Shown in pieces: positions 23,273 to 35,560 of a stretch of DNA of 64,000 bases. This DNA is from Sipunculus nudus (lineage: Eukaryota; Annelida; Sipuncula; Golfingiida; Sipunculidae). A program made the position numbers and the translations under genes. The notes below the pieces were generated by a model that did not search any database, had not been told where the DNA came from, and saw nothing but the letters and a program-made list of their open reading frames with translations. The DNA lies in NCBI GenBank assembly GCA_026874595.1, contig CM049316.1:44221695-44285694 (forward strand), given 5' to 3'. Within the stretch, counting starts at the first letter, position 1, and every line of letters starts with the position of its first letter.

Positions 23273-25062
23273 CATGATATGAATGACAGGAGGCGCTTGG
23301 TACCGCCCAGCAGATGTACAAACTTGTACTTAGTTAGAATGGAAATTAGAAAAAAAGGAGGCTGCACCTTCACCAAAATAAATTTTAAAAAGTGTCATGC
23401 AGGTGGATATGTACGCCTTTCTTATCCTGGCGTCAAAAACACCGCACAGGCGCTCGCTTTTTGGATTATTAATGAAGCCAATATGAGAGAGAGAGACAGA
23501 ATGCGTGTTGTGTTTCGGGAGGTTGTGTAATACCAAAATAAAGTATCGGCCCTTGTTCGGTGAAAGATTACATTTGCATAGTATGGAATGGACTATTCAA
23601 TTATCGATATAAGTTTTTTTTTTTTATGAAATATCGATATTTTATAACAATAAAGTTCAATAGTTCATCAGAAAATTCCTAAAGATCAGACTTAAATGGT
23701 TGATAAAATGAAAAAATTTACACAGCTATAGCCACGTGACCAACTGATGCAAGGCTATACTGAGGAAACAAACCAGAGTACTCTTGCAAAGTTTTATGTT
23801 TTCACTCAATAGCAAGGTATATTTTATTCTTTATCACCGTTCTTTTATTAAAACACAAGTACTCCTTGGATATAAAAAAAAATGACCAAAATATTTGTAC
23901 TGTAAATTTTAATTAATTATGTGGATAATAAAGTTCATCAAGCTGGTGCTTGTAAAAATACATCGTGCATCACCAGCTGCGTCCCTGCGGCCCGTGGACA
24001 TTGAGTTTTGCATTTCGACCAATAATCAAAAGCGATTATACCACACACACCAATTGTAGTCACACTGTGGATCATTCATTAAGAGATAACGATAAATTGA
24101 AAAAAATGCTAATATATGTTTGTTTGCAAAAAAAATGTATATTATAGCATTCGCTATTTGTAATACTGTCGTAATTAGCGAAAACTGCAAAAACTGTATT
24201 GCAGGATAGCAGAGAAAATAAAATTGGAGAAAGAAGTATACCCAATATATGTGTTTTTAATAGAAAAAGCAAGGACAGTTTTAGCATGTAATATTTAGAA
24301 CGATATCATAATTAACAGTATCTTGAGTTTTTTATGAGTGAATACCCCTACCATGACAGGTGAACATGACGGTTTCAGAAGAGGATGATTTCTCATGAAG
24401 CACATTAATGAGGCTCATCATTTGGGCTTTTGAGCATCATTTTCATAATCAGCCTCGCTTCATGGCCGCCACCAACTCACAATCAGCGTGCCATATTTGA
24501 CTGCTGGGAAGTGAATGGAAAAATAATTTGTATGAAGAAATACCCTGACAAATAAGTCGGACACCCATCAACAGAATCGCTGTTATTTGAGTTAGTTGTG
24601 CGCTGGGTATTCTGTCGTAATGTCGAGCAGTGTCTCGCATGTAGTCTTTTGTTATTTACCTAGTTTGTAAAAATTCTGACTCCTGTTGTCACCTCCGCAG
24701 TGATAAGGTGTAGTTACATGCCATCCGCTACAAAGGACATGGCGGTTGGCTTCGCGATGTGTCAGCTGCCGCGTAAGAAATAATACGCAGGTAATTAGTT
24801 GCTTTCTAAGGCCTTGGCACGATCTTGATCTTGGCTTCTTCTTGCTGCGCGGCGTCCATACACTTTCCGCCTTATTATACTTAATGAGGCGTCGTCAGAT
24901 GATACCTTCTGCCAAACCTGAACACATCGGCACGCTCGTCCGGACTTCTCTGCTCAAAAACTCGCCCACAGCCGCAAAACACAGACTCACTGTAAATAGC
25001 CAGCACCTTGGCTCGGTATCACTAGTCCTTACAAGCGTTATATTACCACCTATAACTTATAT
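23273..25062. other. Intergenic, no gene seen
   Basis: Contains an ATCGATAT-rich spot near 23600-23640 and unremarkable frames at 23279-23530 and 24746-25066. No supported genes. Confidence 0.55.
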
Positions 25063-28000
25063 CTGAAGGACTGTGGTGTGGCACATTGATCTACAGCCTT
25101 CACATCGATTAAAAGTAATGCTGAAATGCATTATTTGCTTGGAATCGATAAAACTTTAATTTTATATTAATTCACTTGTTTCTGAAGGACTGTGGGGTGG
25201 CACATAGATCTACAGCCTTCACATCGATTATATAGTAATGCTGAAATGCATTTTTGTTTAAAAACGATAAAACTTTAATTTTATATTAATTCACTTGTTT
25301 CTGAAGGACGATGGGGTGGCACATAGATCTACAGCCTTCCAACGATTATATAGTAATGCTGAAATGCATTTTTTGTTTAAAAACGATAAAACTTTAATTT
25401 TATATTAATTCACTTGTTTCTGAAGGACTGTGGGGTGGCACATAGATCTACAGCCTTTATATCGATTATACAGTAATGCTGAAATGCATTTTTTGTTTAA
25501 AAACGATAAAACTTTAATTTTATATTAATTCACTTGTTTCTGAAGGACTGTGGGGTGGCACATAGATCTACAGCCTTCACATCGATTATACAGTAATGCT
25601 GAAATGCATTTTTTGTTTAAAAACGATAAAACTTTAATGTTTTATTAATTCACTTGTTTCTGAAAACTGTGGGGTGGCACATAGATCTACAGCCTTCACA
25701 TCGATTATACAGTAATGCTGAAATGCATTTTTTGTTTAAAAACGATAAAACTTTAATTTTATATTAATTCACTTGTTTCTGAAGGACTGTGGGGTGGCAC
25801 ATAGATCTACAGCCTTTATACCGATTATACAGTAATGCTGAAATGCATTTTTTGTTTAAACACGATAAAACTTTAATTTTATATTAATTCACTTGTTTCT
25901 GAAGGACTGTGGGGTGGCACATAGATCTACAGCGTTCACATCGATTATACAGTAATGCTGAAATGCACTTTTTGTTTAAAAACGATAAAACTTTAATGTT
26001 ATATTAATTCACTTGTTTCTGAAGGACTGTGGGGTGGCACATAGATCTACAGCCTTCACATCGATTATATAGTAATGCTGAAATGCATTTTTTGTTTAAA
26101 AACGATAAAACTTTAATTTTATATTAATTCACTTGTTTCTGAAGGACTGTGGGGTGGCACATAGATCTACAGCCTTCACATCGATTATATAGTAATGCTG
26201 AAATGCATTTTTTGTTTAAAAACGATAAAACTTTAATTTTATATTAATTCACTTGTTTCTGAAGGACTGTGGGGTGGCACATAGATCTACAGCCTTCACA
26301 TCGATTATATAGTAATGCTGAAATGCATTTTTTGTTTAAAAACGTTAAAACTAATTTTATATTAATTCACTTGTTTCTGAAGGACTGTGGGGTGGCACAT
26401 AGATCTACAGCCTTCACATCGATTATATAGTAATGCTGAAATGCATTTTTTGTTTAAAAACGTTAAAACTTTAATTTTATATTAATTCACTTGTTTCTGA
26501 AGGACTGTGGGGTGGCACATAGATCTACAGCCTTTATATCGATTATACAGTAATGCTGAAATGCATTTTTTGTTTAAAAACGATAAAACTTTAATTTTAT
26601 ATTAATTCACTTGTTTCTGAAGGACTGTGGGGTGGCACATAGATCTACAGCCTTTATATCGATTATACAGTAATGCTGAAATGCATTTTTTGTTTAAAAA
26701 CGATAAAACTTTAATTTTATATTAATTCACTTGTTTCTGAAGGACTGTGGGGTGGCACATAGATCTACAGCCTTCATATCGATTATACAGTAATGCTGAA
26801 ATGCATTATTTGCTTGGAATCGATAAAACTTTAATTTTATATTAATTCACTTGTTTCTGAAGGACTGTGGGGTGGCACATAGATCTACAGCCTTCCAACG
26901 ATTATATAGTAATGCTGAAATGCATTTTTTGTTTAAAAACGATAAAACTTTAATTTTATATTAATTCACTTGTTTCTGAAGGACTGTGGGGTGGCACATA
27001 GATCTACAGCCTTTATATCGATTATACAGTAATGCTGAAATGCATTTTTTGTTTAAAAACGATAAAACTTTAATTTTATATTAATTCACTTGTTTCTGAA
27101 GGACTGTGGGGTGGCACATAGATCTACAGCCTTCACATCGATTATACAGTAATGCTGAAATGCATTTTTTGTTTAAAAACGATAAAACTTTAATGTTTTA
27201 TTAATTCACTTGTTTCTGAAAACTGTGGGGTGGCACATAGATCTACAGCCTTCACATCGATTATACAGTAATGCTGAAATGCATTTTTTGTTTAAAAACG
27301 ATAAAACTTTAATTTTATATTAATTCACTTGTTTCTGAAGGACTGTGGGGTGGCACATAGATCTACAGCCTTCACATCGATTACATAGTAATGCTGAAAC
27401 GCATTTTTTGTTTAGAAACGATAAAACTTTAATTTTATATTAATTCACTTGTTTCTGAAGGACTGTGGGGTGGCACATAGATCTACAGCCTTCACATCGA
27501 TTACATAGTAATGCTGAAACGCATTTTTTGTTTAGAAACGATAAAACTTTAATTTTATGTTAATTTACTTGTTTCTGAAGGACTGTGGGGTGGCACATAG
27601 ATCTACAGCCTTCACATCGATTATATAGTAATGCTGAAACGCATTTTTTGTTTAAAAACGATAAAACTTTAATTTTATATTAATTCACTTGTTTCTGAAG
27701 GACTGTGGGGTGGCACATAGATCTACAGCCTTCACATCGATTATATAGTAATGCTGAAATGCATTTTTTGTTTAAAAACGATAAAACTTTAATTTTATAT
27801 TAATTCACTTGTTTCTGAAGGACTGTGGGGTGGCACATAGATCTACAGCCTTCACATCGATTATATAGTAATGCTGAAATGCATTTTTTGTTTAAAAACG
27901 ATAAAACTTTAATTTTATATTATTTCACTTGTTTCTGAAGGACTGTGGGGTGGCACATAGATCTACAGCCTTCACATCGATTACATAGTAATGCTGAAAT

Positions 28001-28372
28001 GCATTTTTTGTTTAAAAACGATAAAACTTTAATTTTATATTAATTCACTTGTTTCTGAAGGACTGTGGGGTGGCACATAGATCTACAGCCTTCACGTCGA
28101 TTACATAGTAATGCTGAAACGCATTTTTTGTTTAGAAACGATAAAACTTTAATTTTATATTAATTCACTTGTTTCTGAAGGACTGTGGGGTGGCACATAG
28201 ATCTACAGCCTTCACATCGATTACATAGTAATGCTGAAACGCATTTTTTGTTTAGAAACGATAAAACTTTAATTTTATGTTAATTTACTTGTTTCTGAAG
28301 GACTGTGGGGTGGCACATAGATCTACAGCCTTCACATCGATTATATAGTAATGCTGAAATGCATTTTTTGTT
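25063..28372 (+). repeat. ~120-bp satellite array, about 27.6 units
   Basis: Tandem head-to-tail units of 119-120 bp beginning CTGAAGGACTGTGGGGTGGC, with ACATAGATCTACAGCC and GTAATGCTGAAATGCA in the middle and a T/A-rich end (ATTAATTCACTTGTTT). Unit starts fall at 25065, 25184, 25303, 25422, 25542 and onward to 28297. The first unit is the most divergent and the last is truncated after 76 bases. Rare unit variants recur at fixed distances, showing block-wise (higher-order) duplication. No coding potential. Confidence 0.97.
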
Positions 28373-29070
28373 GGATTTCAGTACGGATTTCTAAAATAGG
28401 GTCATGAAATTTCTGTCACTGGTTTCCGCGACTTCGGGACTTATTTCAATATAAAGCATTTACACATGCAGTAATTAATATATTATTTATTAAAAATTCT
28501 ACATTAGATTAGGTTTTATCCTGCAAAAATTATATTGCTTTTATTTATTATCTTGTACAACTGATATTTCAAATTGGAATAAAAGCATGTGTGATGTTAT
28601 ATACATATATAGGGTTATAGCTCGACAAACTTGAGTGCCGGCTAAATTTACGGACTAAGCAAGCGGAGGTGGTCATGGCGGGGGTTCCAGGCGCCCGCCT
28701 TAGGGCCGGGCCGCTGATGTGGTCCAGGGGCAAAGACCTGATGAGGGGCCAGGGCCTTTATATATATATATATATAAAGTAGTCTGCCTAATGTAGTTTG
28801 CATCTACCTAATGGTCTACCAGTAGAACCTGCACAAAGATTCAGTGATTTTTCATACAAAAGATAGGTGCCGTCAGGAGTAATCTACAGCCTACTTCTAA
28901 TCCAGTCATAGATACAAAACATGAAACTTCAGGATTAATCCATCTTTTATAGTTTTTACCTGCTACGCAGAAAGAGATACATACTATTATCAGCAAATAC
29001 CCAGACATGCCCTGAGTACGTCTAGACATATCTAGATCCTGTTCCTACTTGGTTGATAAAACTATGTCTA
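28373..29070. other. Intergenic, no gene seen
   Basis: Right flank of the satellite. A GC-rich patch at 28640-28760 (GGGGTTCCAGGCGCCCGCC) precedes a short (TA)n at about 28760-28776. Confidence 0.55.
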
Positions 29071-29071
29071 G

Positions 29072-29245
29072 ATGAACTGTTCCCTCTAGATCACTTTGGT
29101 TTAACATTGGAAAAAGCCTAATTACGGACCAAAACCTGTAGGGAAAAGTGTGGTTTTAGTTATGCTGCACCAGAGCTGTGGAACAAACTTCCCAGCAGCA
29201 TTACAGAAGCAAAAACACTTCCCTGTTTCAAAAAGTAACTTAAAA
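29072..29245 (+). pseudogene. Non-LTR retrotransposon ORF2 C-terminus relic
   Basis: In one frame with two stops: ELFPLDHFGLTLEKA, stop, LRTKTCREKCGFSYAAPELW, NKLPSSITEAKTLPCFKK, stop, LKTHYPD. This is the characteristic 'TKTYG-RAF--AAP-LWN-LP--I' ending of Jockey/CR1/RTE-type ORF2 proteins. Only the last ~55 residues survive. No 3'UTR or tail is recognisable. Confidence 0.8.
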
Positions 29246-29264
29246 CACATTATCCGGATCATTT

Positions 29265-29331
29265 GCCGATTCTTCTTATCGATTCTTCTTTGGCCCATTC
29301 CCGAAATGCCCTGAAAATTTCATGATTGCTT
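29265..29331 (-). repeat. Dispersed repeat, inverse copy of 832-900
   Basis: On the minus strand: CAATCATGAAATTTTCAGGG, CATTTCGGGAATGGGCCAAA, GAAGAATCGAT. Same family as the copy at 832-900. Confidence 0.65.
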
Positions 29332-29356
29332 GAGTCCTGTGAACAAACTCACACAC

Positions 29357-30266
29357 TAGAGCCCTGCGGAGTTTAGAGCCCGCACCCGCCCCGCAAAACA
29401 AACCTTCAGCCCGCAACCGCCCAGCCCCGCAGTTGTGAAAACCGCCTCGTAACGCCCAGCAGCTATAAAAAAATTACCCCCCCCCCCCGCACCCGCCCCG
29501 CAAGTTTAGCTTTCAGCCTGCATCTGCCCCGCCCCACAGTTTTCCCAAAAAGTCAGTCCGCAATTAACCCGCAGATCAACATAAGGGACAAACGAAAATG
29601 TAGCCGACTAAAATAAAATATAGATTTATTTATAATGAATGAACATCTTTTAAAGCAGACAGCTTTACAGTTTTGTTGATGGTATGACTTTTTCATTTTT
29701 TTTTTTTATTTTTTTTTTTTTTTGCTGTAAGGACGGAGTGTCACATGTACAGGATCAGCATTTTTTTTTATTTTTATGAATTTCCACTTTACAAAATACA
29801 ATTATTTATTGCACAGTAAGTGGAAATGTCAAACACACTAATCAAATACTGCCTTTGTGTTTCCTTTAAATATTTAAAATCATTATAAATTCAACCTATT
29901 CAGATATATAGCTAACATAATTTATATAATTAAATCTTAAAGATATTCACCATGTATATGTTGCCATATACGGGAATATAAAATAAAACTCAAGCTTAAA
30001 GCAATCAATTTCAATAAATATGTCTGCCTACTTTGTACACTTAAGACCAGTATGTTACACTGCTGGAGGACAGTATTTGTTTACTACAGTTCACACCTTT
30101 CATTTGACAAAGAGATTGATCCTGTTAAGTGAAGATCAGCTAATAACTGAAAGGGGAAGGCTAGGGAACTGCAGAGGGAGTCAATTCTATGTTGTGGTCA
30201 CATATGAGCATCATGCTCTTTATCTCATTTTGCTTTGCCAATGCATTAATCTAAACTAGGGCTCTA
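29357..30266 (+). mobile_element. Candidate Ac-like hAT non-autonomous element
   Basis: Starts TAGAGCCCTGCGGAGTTTAG and ends TCTAAACTAGGGCTCTA. The reverse complement of the end (TAGAGCCCTAGTTTAGA) matches the start with a 4-base gap. Just inside the left end are repeated CCCGCACCCGCCCCGC-type motifs (29379-29560), comparable to the subterminal motif arrays of hAT elements. The interior (about 910 bp total) has no transposase, and the 79-codon frame at 30020-30259 is unrecognised. The flanks are CA-rich, and no 8-bp duplication is evident. Confidence 0.5.
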
Positions 30267-32710
30267 ACAAAACACAAACACACCCTCACAAACACACACA
30301 CACGAACGGGGATGATCGCATACCCTCCGGGGCATAACATTCAGTTACTACATGTTGACAGAAGTGACGGGTTCATTGGTAGTTATTTGACACTATATCA
30401 CAAACGTTGGCTGGATGTCAGTTTAGGTTGATACCATAAATATTATAAAAAAAAAAAAAAAAAAAAATCTGCGCGCTCAAGCGGAAAAGACTATGCTTAT
30501 TCATTTCCTCGGTTTGCTTTTGTAAATTGTGCTGAACATTTGTAGATGTTATTATTTTTTATTATTTCTTATTAATTAAGCCACAAAAAGAGACCATTCA
30601 AATCTAGCGAGTTTTATTTCATGTAAATCTTTTATATAAATGTGCCCATGATTTTGAGGTTTATTATTTACGATTAAAAAAATCATTTATTGTTCCATAT
30701 ATTAAATTCAGAGAAGTTTTATAGCTTTTAAACTCTTCTAAATGAAGTAGATTAAAGGAGCCTATTCCGTTATCTAACCTTTATTAACTTAAGATAATCC
30801 CTTGGAGCTTTATAAAAATAAGCCAGAAAACATGGATATCACTGCACACAGGCTGCTTGTTTTGTTTATATCAACGTGTTTATATTTTGCCAAAAAAATC
30901 AAAACACATTCAACAGGGGCATCTGTTGGCTAGTCAGAAAAGCCGGAGCTTTGCAAATGGCGTTTTGCAACAAGTGACCATTCTACCTCCGCATATATGC
31001 AACCTACCACCTTAGGTTACATGTTTGTTTTTTTCCCGTTTGTCAACATTGCTGTGTTTACAAACACGTCGTTGATTAACAAGTTTATACATCCTTCATA
31101 AGGGCGTTATATAAACTTTTCATAACCATAATTTTCCAATAGTTCATTAATATATACACAGAAGAAGCAAGAATTCACATAAATTCTTTTTCAAAAGGAA
31201 GGTGAAAGGGTAGCTTTAAAATCCTCTTTTAAACTTGTTTGTACATTTATCGGACGTCTGGTCTGATCTGAGCTTTTCCAGCTGGGAATTGATAGTTTTA
31301 ACATTCCACACCAGACGTCGACACTTGTAAGACTTTGAGCTTCACGGTTGAATACATTCTGAACATCTTCGCCATTCCCAATTTTAATTGTTGTTGTTAT
31401 GATACTACCAGTAGGTAAGAAGCATTAAAAGGCTGGAATTGGTATTTCTATGATATACCGAATGAATTCTTAGGGTAAACAACCAATAAAATATAAAATA
31501 TAAAGAGAAGATAAACTGATTTTTAAATATCGCGGAAAAAAACTTCTTGTTTACTCGTTTATAATATACACTTCCGAGGCAGTGTAAACCGCCGCATACT
31601 TTGCTCTGTATATACCACTGCCGATTTTCTTGATCGTTGAGAAGAAATGTACGGAAATGCATCGTAGATGAAATGAAACTCGCACTCAAACGAACAAGCT
31701 CTTTGCATAGCGTTCAGTCCACTTAGTGAGGGCTTACCGCAAACTCGGGAAGTGTACTTCTCCCACCTCGTTAGGTGAACGTTAAATACCAGCTAATATG
31801 GTAACCAATCATAGAGCTTTTTATTTGGCAACTGGACCAACGTTTCGTACTCCTTTCCCTGGGAAAACCAATTAATCCAAAATTGCCAGCGCTGTAATGA
31901 AACACATGCATGGTAAATGTTTATTAAGAGTTGTGGTTAGTGTATAATTTTTCTTGCTCACATAAGTTTATTTATGTTTTAAAACAAGTTTTTTAGTGTC
32001 ATAAAGCGTACTTCTCTATTTCAAATATTATACATTACTCTTTCTACAGCGTACTGTGGAATGTGGGACAACTTAAGGAATGGACATTCATAGACCGTCA
32101 TGGGTTTGAATAAATGAATTAATAACATATTAAATATCCTGCCTACGCTGTTAGTTTGACATGCAATGGCTCTGGTAAAAACCGTTTTGTCCATGCTGGA
32201 AGTAATCAACTAAACACGCCAAACTTAAATACGTCTTCTTATCTTCATTATAAAACTTTGAAGTTGGTTTTTCCATCCCATCAGACATTGCTAAAAAAAG
32301 AAGCCGGCAAAATATTGTGATTAATTTACTTAGAAAGGTTAGTTTCTTTAAAACTGCCTCGGCTGCTGAATTGCGTAGCTCACTTAGTAGGATTAAGATT
32401 GATCTTAATACAGAATACCTGAATTACTAAAAGATGGACAGGTATCAAGTGAAAATCTATGGAGGTAAGAGGAAATGTAAAACCTCAAACCCGCACTTCG
32501 TTTAGGTATATCAGTCAAAATTTCAAAATCAGAATTTTACAACAACAAAAATATCACAAGATAGGGCTTGACGTCAGGATCAATAATCAGTTTGAAAGAT
32601 ATAAATTTGATTACTAAGAACAAAGTTATTGTATTTTTTTCTGTTTCAGAGAATAAGCCATATCTGACCCGACTTTCAAGCAAAACTTGTAACCACCAGC
32701 CAGTCCATGC
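30267..32710. other. Intergenic, no gene seen
   Basis: AT-rich with an A-run near 30447-30468 and an isolated 10-bp inverted pair GACGTCTGGT...ACCAGACGTC at 31253-31319. Frames at 31405-31689 and 32021-32209 are unremarkable. Confidence 0.55.
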
Positions 32711-32835
32711 AGGCAGTTAATTAGTGAGGTGGGCGTGTCCATGTCAGTTAATTAGGGGGTGTGTCCTGCTGTTCATTATGTAGGGTGACTGTCAGACACA
32801 GAAGTCAACACTGTCTTAATTAGGGAGTGGTCACA
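32711..32835 (+). promoter_or_regulatory. Cluster of TTAATTAG + GTGGGCGTG-type motifs
   Basis: Three or four imperfect copies of a short module pair a homeodomain-type core with a G-rich KLF/Egr-like box: GTTAATTAGTGAGGTGGGCG (from 32716), GTTAATTAGGGGGTGTGTCC (32747), a weaker CATTATGTAGGGTGAC (32774), and CTTAATTAGGGAGTGGTCAC (32815). They may be a cis-regulatory cluster or just a short degenerate minisatellite. Confidence 0.35.
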
Positions 32836-34094
32836 TTATTGGCAATATTGCTTTATGATTCATTTGTAGGATTCTATTTTTAATACTTTAAACATAGATT
32901 ATTTAAATTTTAATTATGATTCTTAAATGTCAAAATTGACAGGAAAACTACATAAAATGTCTAAAGTCGAAGAAACAATACACATTTTTTTCACAAATTT
33001 ATTTACTCCATACCAAACAAACACAAAACACACAACTTTGTGGAAATGGAGGGAATCAAATTTAAGTTCGGTTAATTCAACAGTGGAACCATATTCAACA
33101 ACATTCGTGAACAATTATCCTGAAGGTTGTCAATATATATAAATAAGTAAAAGCTAATGTCATATAAATGTTCATCACCTGTTTTATGTGTATCGAGGCG
33201 GTGACAATAGGTTTTGGCTAATGTTTGTATTTTATAAAGTTACTTTCAATAAAATGTGCATGGTATTGTGTTGTAGTGCCGAAAGAATGCATTTAATCTT
33301 TTGGCTTACTGGTGGTGTTGTGCCTCGTTGAATCAAACGTTCCGAAACTACTTTGCCCATCTAGTGCACCGTCGAATTGTTTTTTATAGGCTAAAGATAA
33401 TTAAAAAACGTGAAAACATATATTATGACAATAGACCTTTCCTTCTTTTGTGTAGACGTATTAGTGATGTTGATCTCAATCGAGGCCTGTCTCGAAACAA
33501 GTTTTTGCGGATCACAAGCTTATTGGCCGCTAATAACACGGTGAATCCGGTCAAAATAAAGGTCGTATGCACAACGCAGACTAGTGTTTATTCCTATCTT
33601 AATCTAAACTTTAAACCGTATGCTCAAAACTGAACTAGAGATAAACTGAGTTTTGCATTTAAGTCTGAGATTTAAAAGATTGAAAAGAAAAAGTTTTACC
33701 AATTTCACAGCTGTCACCTAAGGGACAATAGTTGCTTTAGTTGAGAGAGTGGTAAAGATCAACATCAAAACTAAATATCACGTGCAAATTTGTTACCTGG
33801 GACCAATATTATGGGTAAATTTCTGCTATTGAACATTTGCCATGTTGGAGATGTTGCGAGAACAGGGGCAGAAGCGTATTTGAAAATAAATAGAATTTTT
33901 TAATGTTTAAAAAATGAGAGTGAGAGCGAAATTTATGGCAATATTCCGAGGCCTTCATATGCTCATCTGTCATGTTTCTTTTGTCATTAAAATTTTAGCA
34001 TTTAACTTTATATTGTTACGGAACCTAATATCAACAGATCACGTATGCGTGATAAACATAAATTTTGTCAAGGAGATAAAATAGAATCAGATTC
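32836..34094. other. Intergenic; one unidentified 110-codon frame
   Basis: The plus frame at 33301-33633 has mixed composition (RRISDVDLNRGLSRNKF near its middle) but no motif I recognise and no splice or promoter context. The remainder is AT-rich. Confidence 0.45.
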
Positions 34095-34876
34095 TGTAAC
34101 ACTAGGCAGCATGAAATGTCTTGGGTAATGAATAAAGAAGTCTGTGTTTTTTGTTAACAAATAACTATAATTTATTCTTAAAACAACCCTAACATTACAA
34201 TACACTAAATCAATACAATGACACAGTATAACAGCAAATCAATACAATCACACAGTATAATAAACAAAGTGCACAGAACCTGGATACCACCACTGTCACA
34301 ACGATAAGTCCTTTTAAATGTTTATGCCGGATGAAAAGTCCAAACAAACTCTCCCGGAGAATAATAGTCCAATGTAAAGCTCTTGTAGCAATCCAGAAAG
34401 TAAACTTGAGGCAGGAAGCACCAAATTGTATAGAGTTAGTAATAGTAGAATCCCTGAAATTACTGGACAATCGGGTAGGTCCTACACACTTGCTTCCGCC
34501 GCTAGAATATTCTCTCACCTCTCTCTCTCGGCTCTAAAACACAGTCCCCTATTTTATAACTTCTCGCCCCAGGCCGAGAATTTTCCACTTCTCGAACAGT
34601 CTAAAGAATCCAACACAGTACACACGCTCAAAGAACATACCAGAACAACGAATGCCGTGTCTCAACATATTACGGTTCACACGTGAGCTCGCCCCGACTC
34701 GGCCAGGCGAGAAAGCCCCAAGCTAGCATGACAACGAGAGTTCAACCAGTACGGATTAAACTGAGAGTGCAACACCCGGCTAGGGGAGGCAGCAACAACA
34801 CGAGTTACGCCCGTGTCACACAACAAAAAAGACATCTGTAAGACTTGTGCACACAATAAAAAGGTCACCTGTAACA
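34095..34876 (-). repeat. 3' LTR of the Gypsy element
   Basis: 782 bp. On the minus strand it begins TGTTACAGGTGACC directly after the polypurine tract and ends CCTAGTGTTACA (TG...CA termini). A TATA box (TATAAAATAGGGGAC, about 34545-34558) and a polyadenylation signal (AATAAA at 34171-34176) lie in the expected order. The 5 bases outside the 3' end are GATTC on plus (34090-34094); the partner duplication cannot be checked because the 5' LTR is missing. Confidence 0.75.
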
Positions 34877-34887
34877 CTCCCACTCCT
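34877..34887 (-). other. Polypurine tract
   Basis: AGGAGTGGGAG on the minus strand, immediately upstream of the LTR's TGTTACA. This is the plus-strand primer site expected for an LTR retrotransposon. Confidence 0.75.
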
Positions 34888-35560
34888 GTAAGAAAAAAGA
34901 AAGTTTTCTCAAAACTTTCTTTTGCGATCACAATCACTAAATTATTACAACATTTCAAAACCATCTTATTTAAAACATTACATAAACATCTCGATAAGCA
35001 ATCAGCAAGTACATTGTCTTTCCCTTTTATGTGTTTGATTTCAAGGTTGTAATCTTGTAAGAACAAACTCCATCTCAACAATCTTTGATTTTTACACTCA
35101 ACTTGTTCATGAACGTGAGGGAATTGTGAACACTGAAGACAATGATAGGCTTGACTGATGAAGTAACATAAGCTTCAAAATGTTGCAATGCCAAAATCAA
35201 AGCCAATCATTCTTTTTCAATAGTGGAGTAGTTTTTCTGGTTTGCATTAAACTTTCTTGAGAAATAACAAGTTGGATGATCTTTGCCATCATTGCCTTCC
35301 TGTAATAACACAGCACCAGCAGCAGCATCACTAGCATCTACAGCTAACTTAAAAGGCACAGAAAGGTCTGGAGCTGCTAAAACTGGTGAACTTTGCAGAA
35401 CTGCTTTCAAATTCTGAAATGCATTTTCACACTGAACATTCCATACAAACTTTTGTTTCTTCTTTAACAAATTAGTCAAAGGTTCGGCTACAGCAGAAAA
35501 TTTTTGACAAAACTTCCTGGAGCATCCAACCATACCAAGAAAACGCATTATTTGCTTTTT
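34888..35560 (-). pseudogene. Gypsy pol: RT thumb/connection and RNase H
   Basis: The minus frame 35207-35548 reads MRFLGMVGCSRKFCQKFSAV (post-RT connection), then LAAPDLSVPFKLAVDASDAA, GAVLLQEG and YFSRKFNANQKNYSTIEKE, the RNase H core with its catalytic Asp (DASD) and Glu (TIEKE). After a frame break it resumes with LRWSLFLQDYNLEIKHIKGK and DNVLADCLSR, the standard end of Gypsy RNase H. The region between (about 35085-35206) is disrupted. The C-terminal extension runs into the LTR. Confidence 0.85.

Noticed and set aside
25063-28372. CRISPR-like regular repeats
   Set aside because: Units are contiguous 120-bp satellites with no unique spacers, in a eukaryotic genome.
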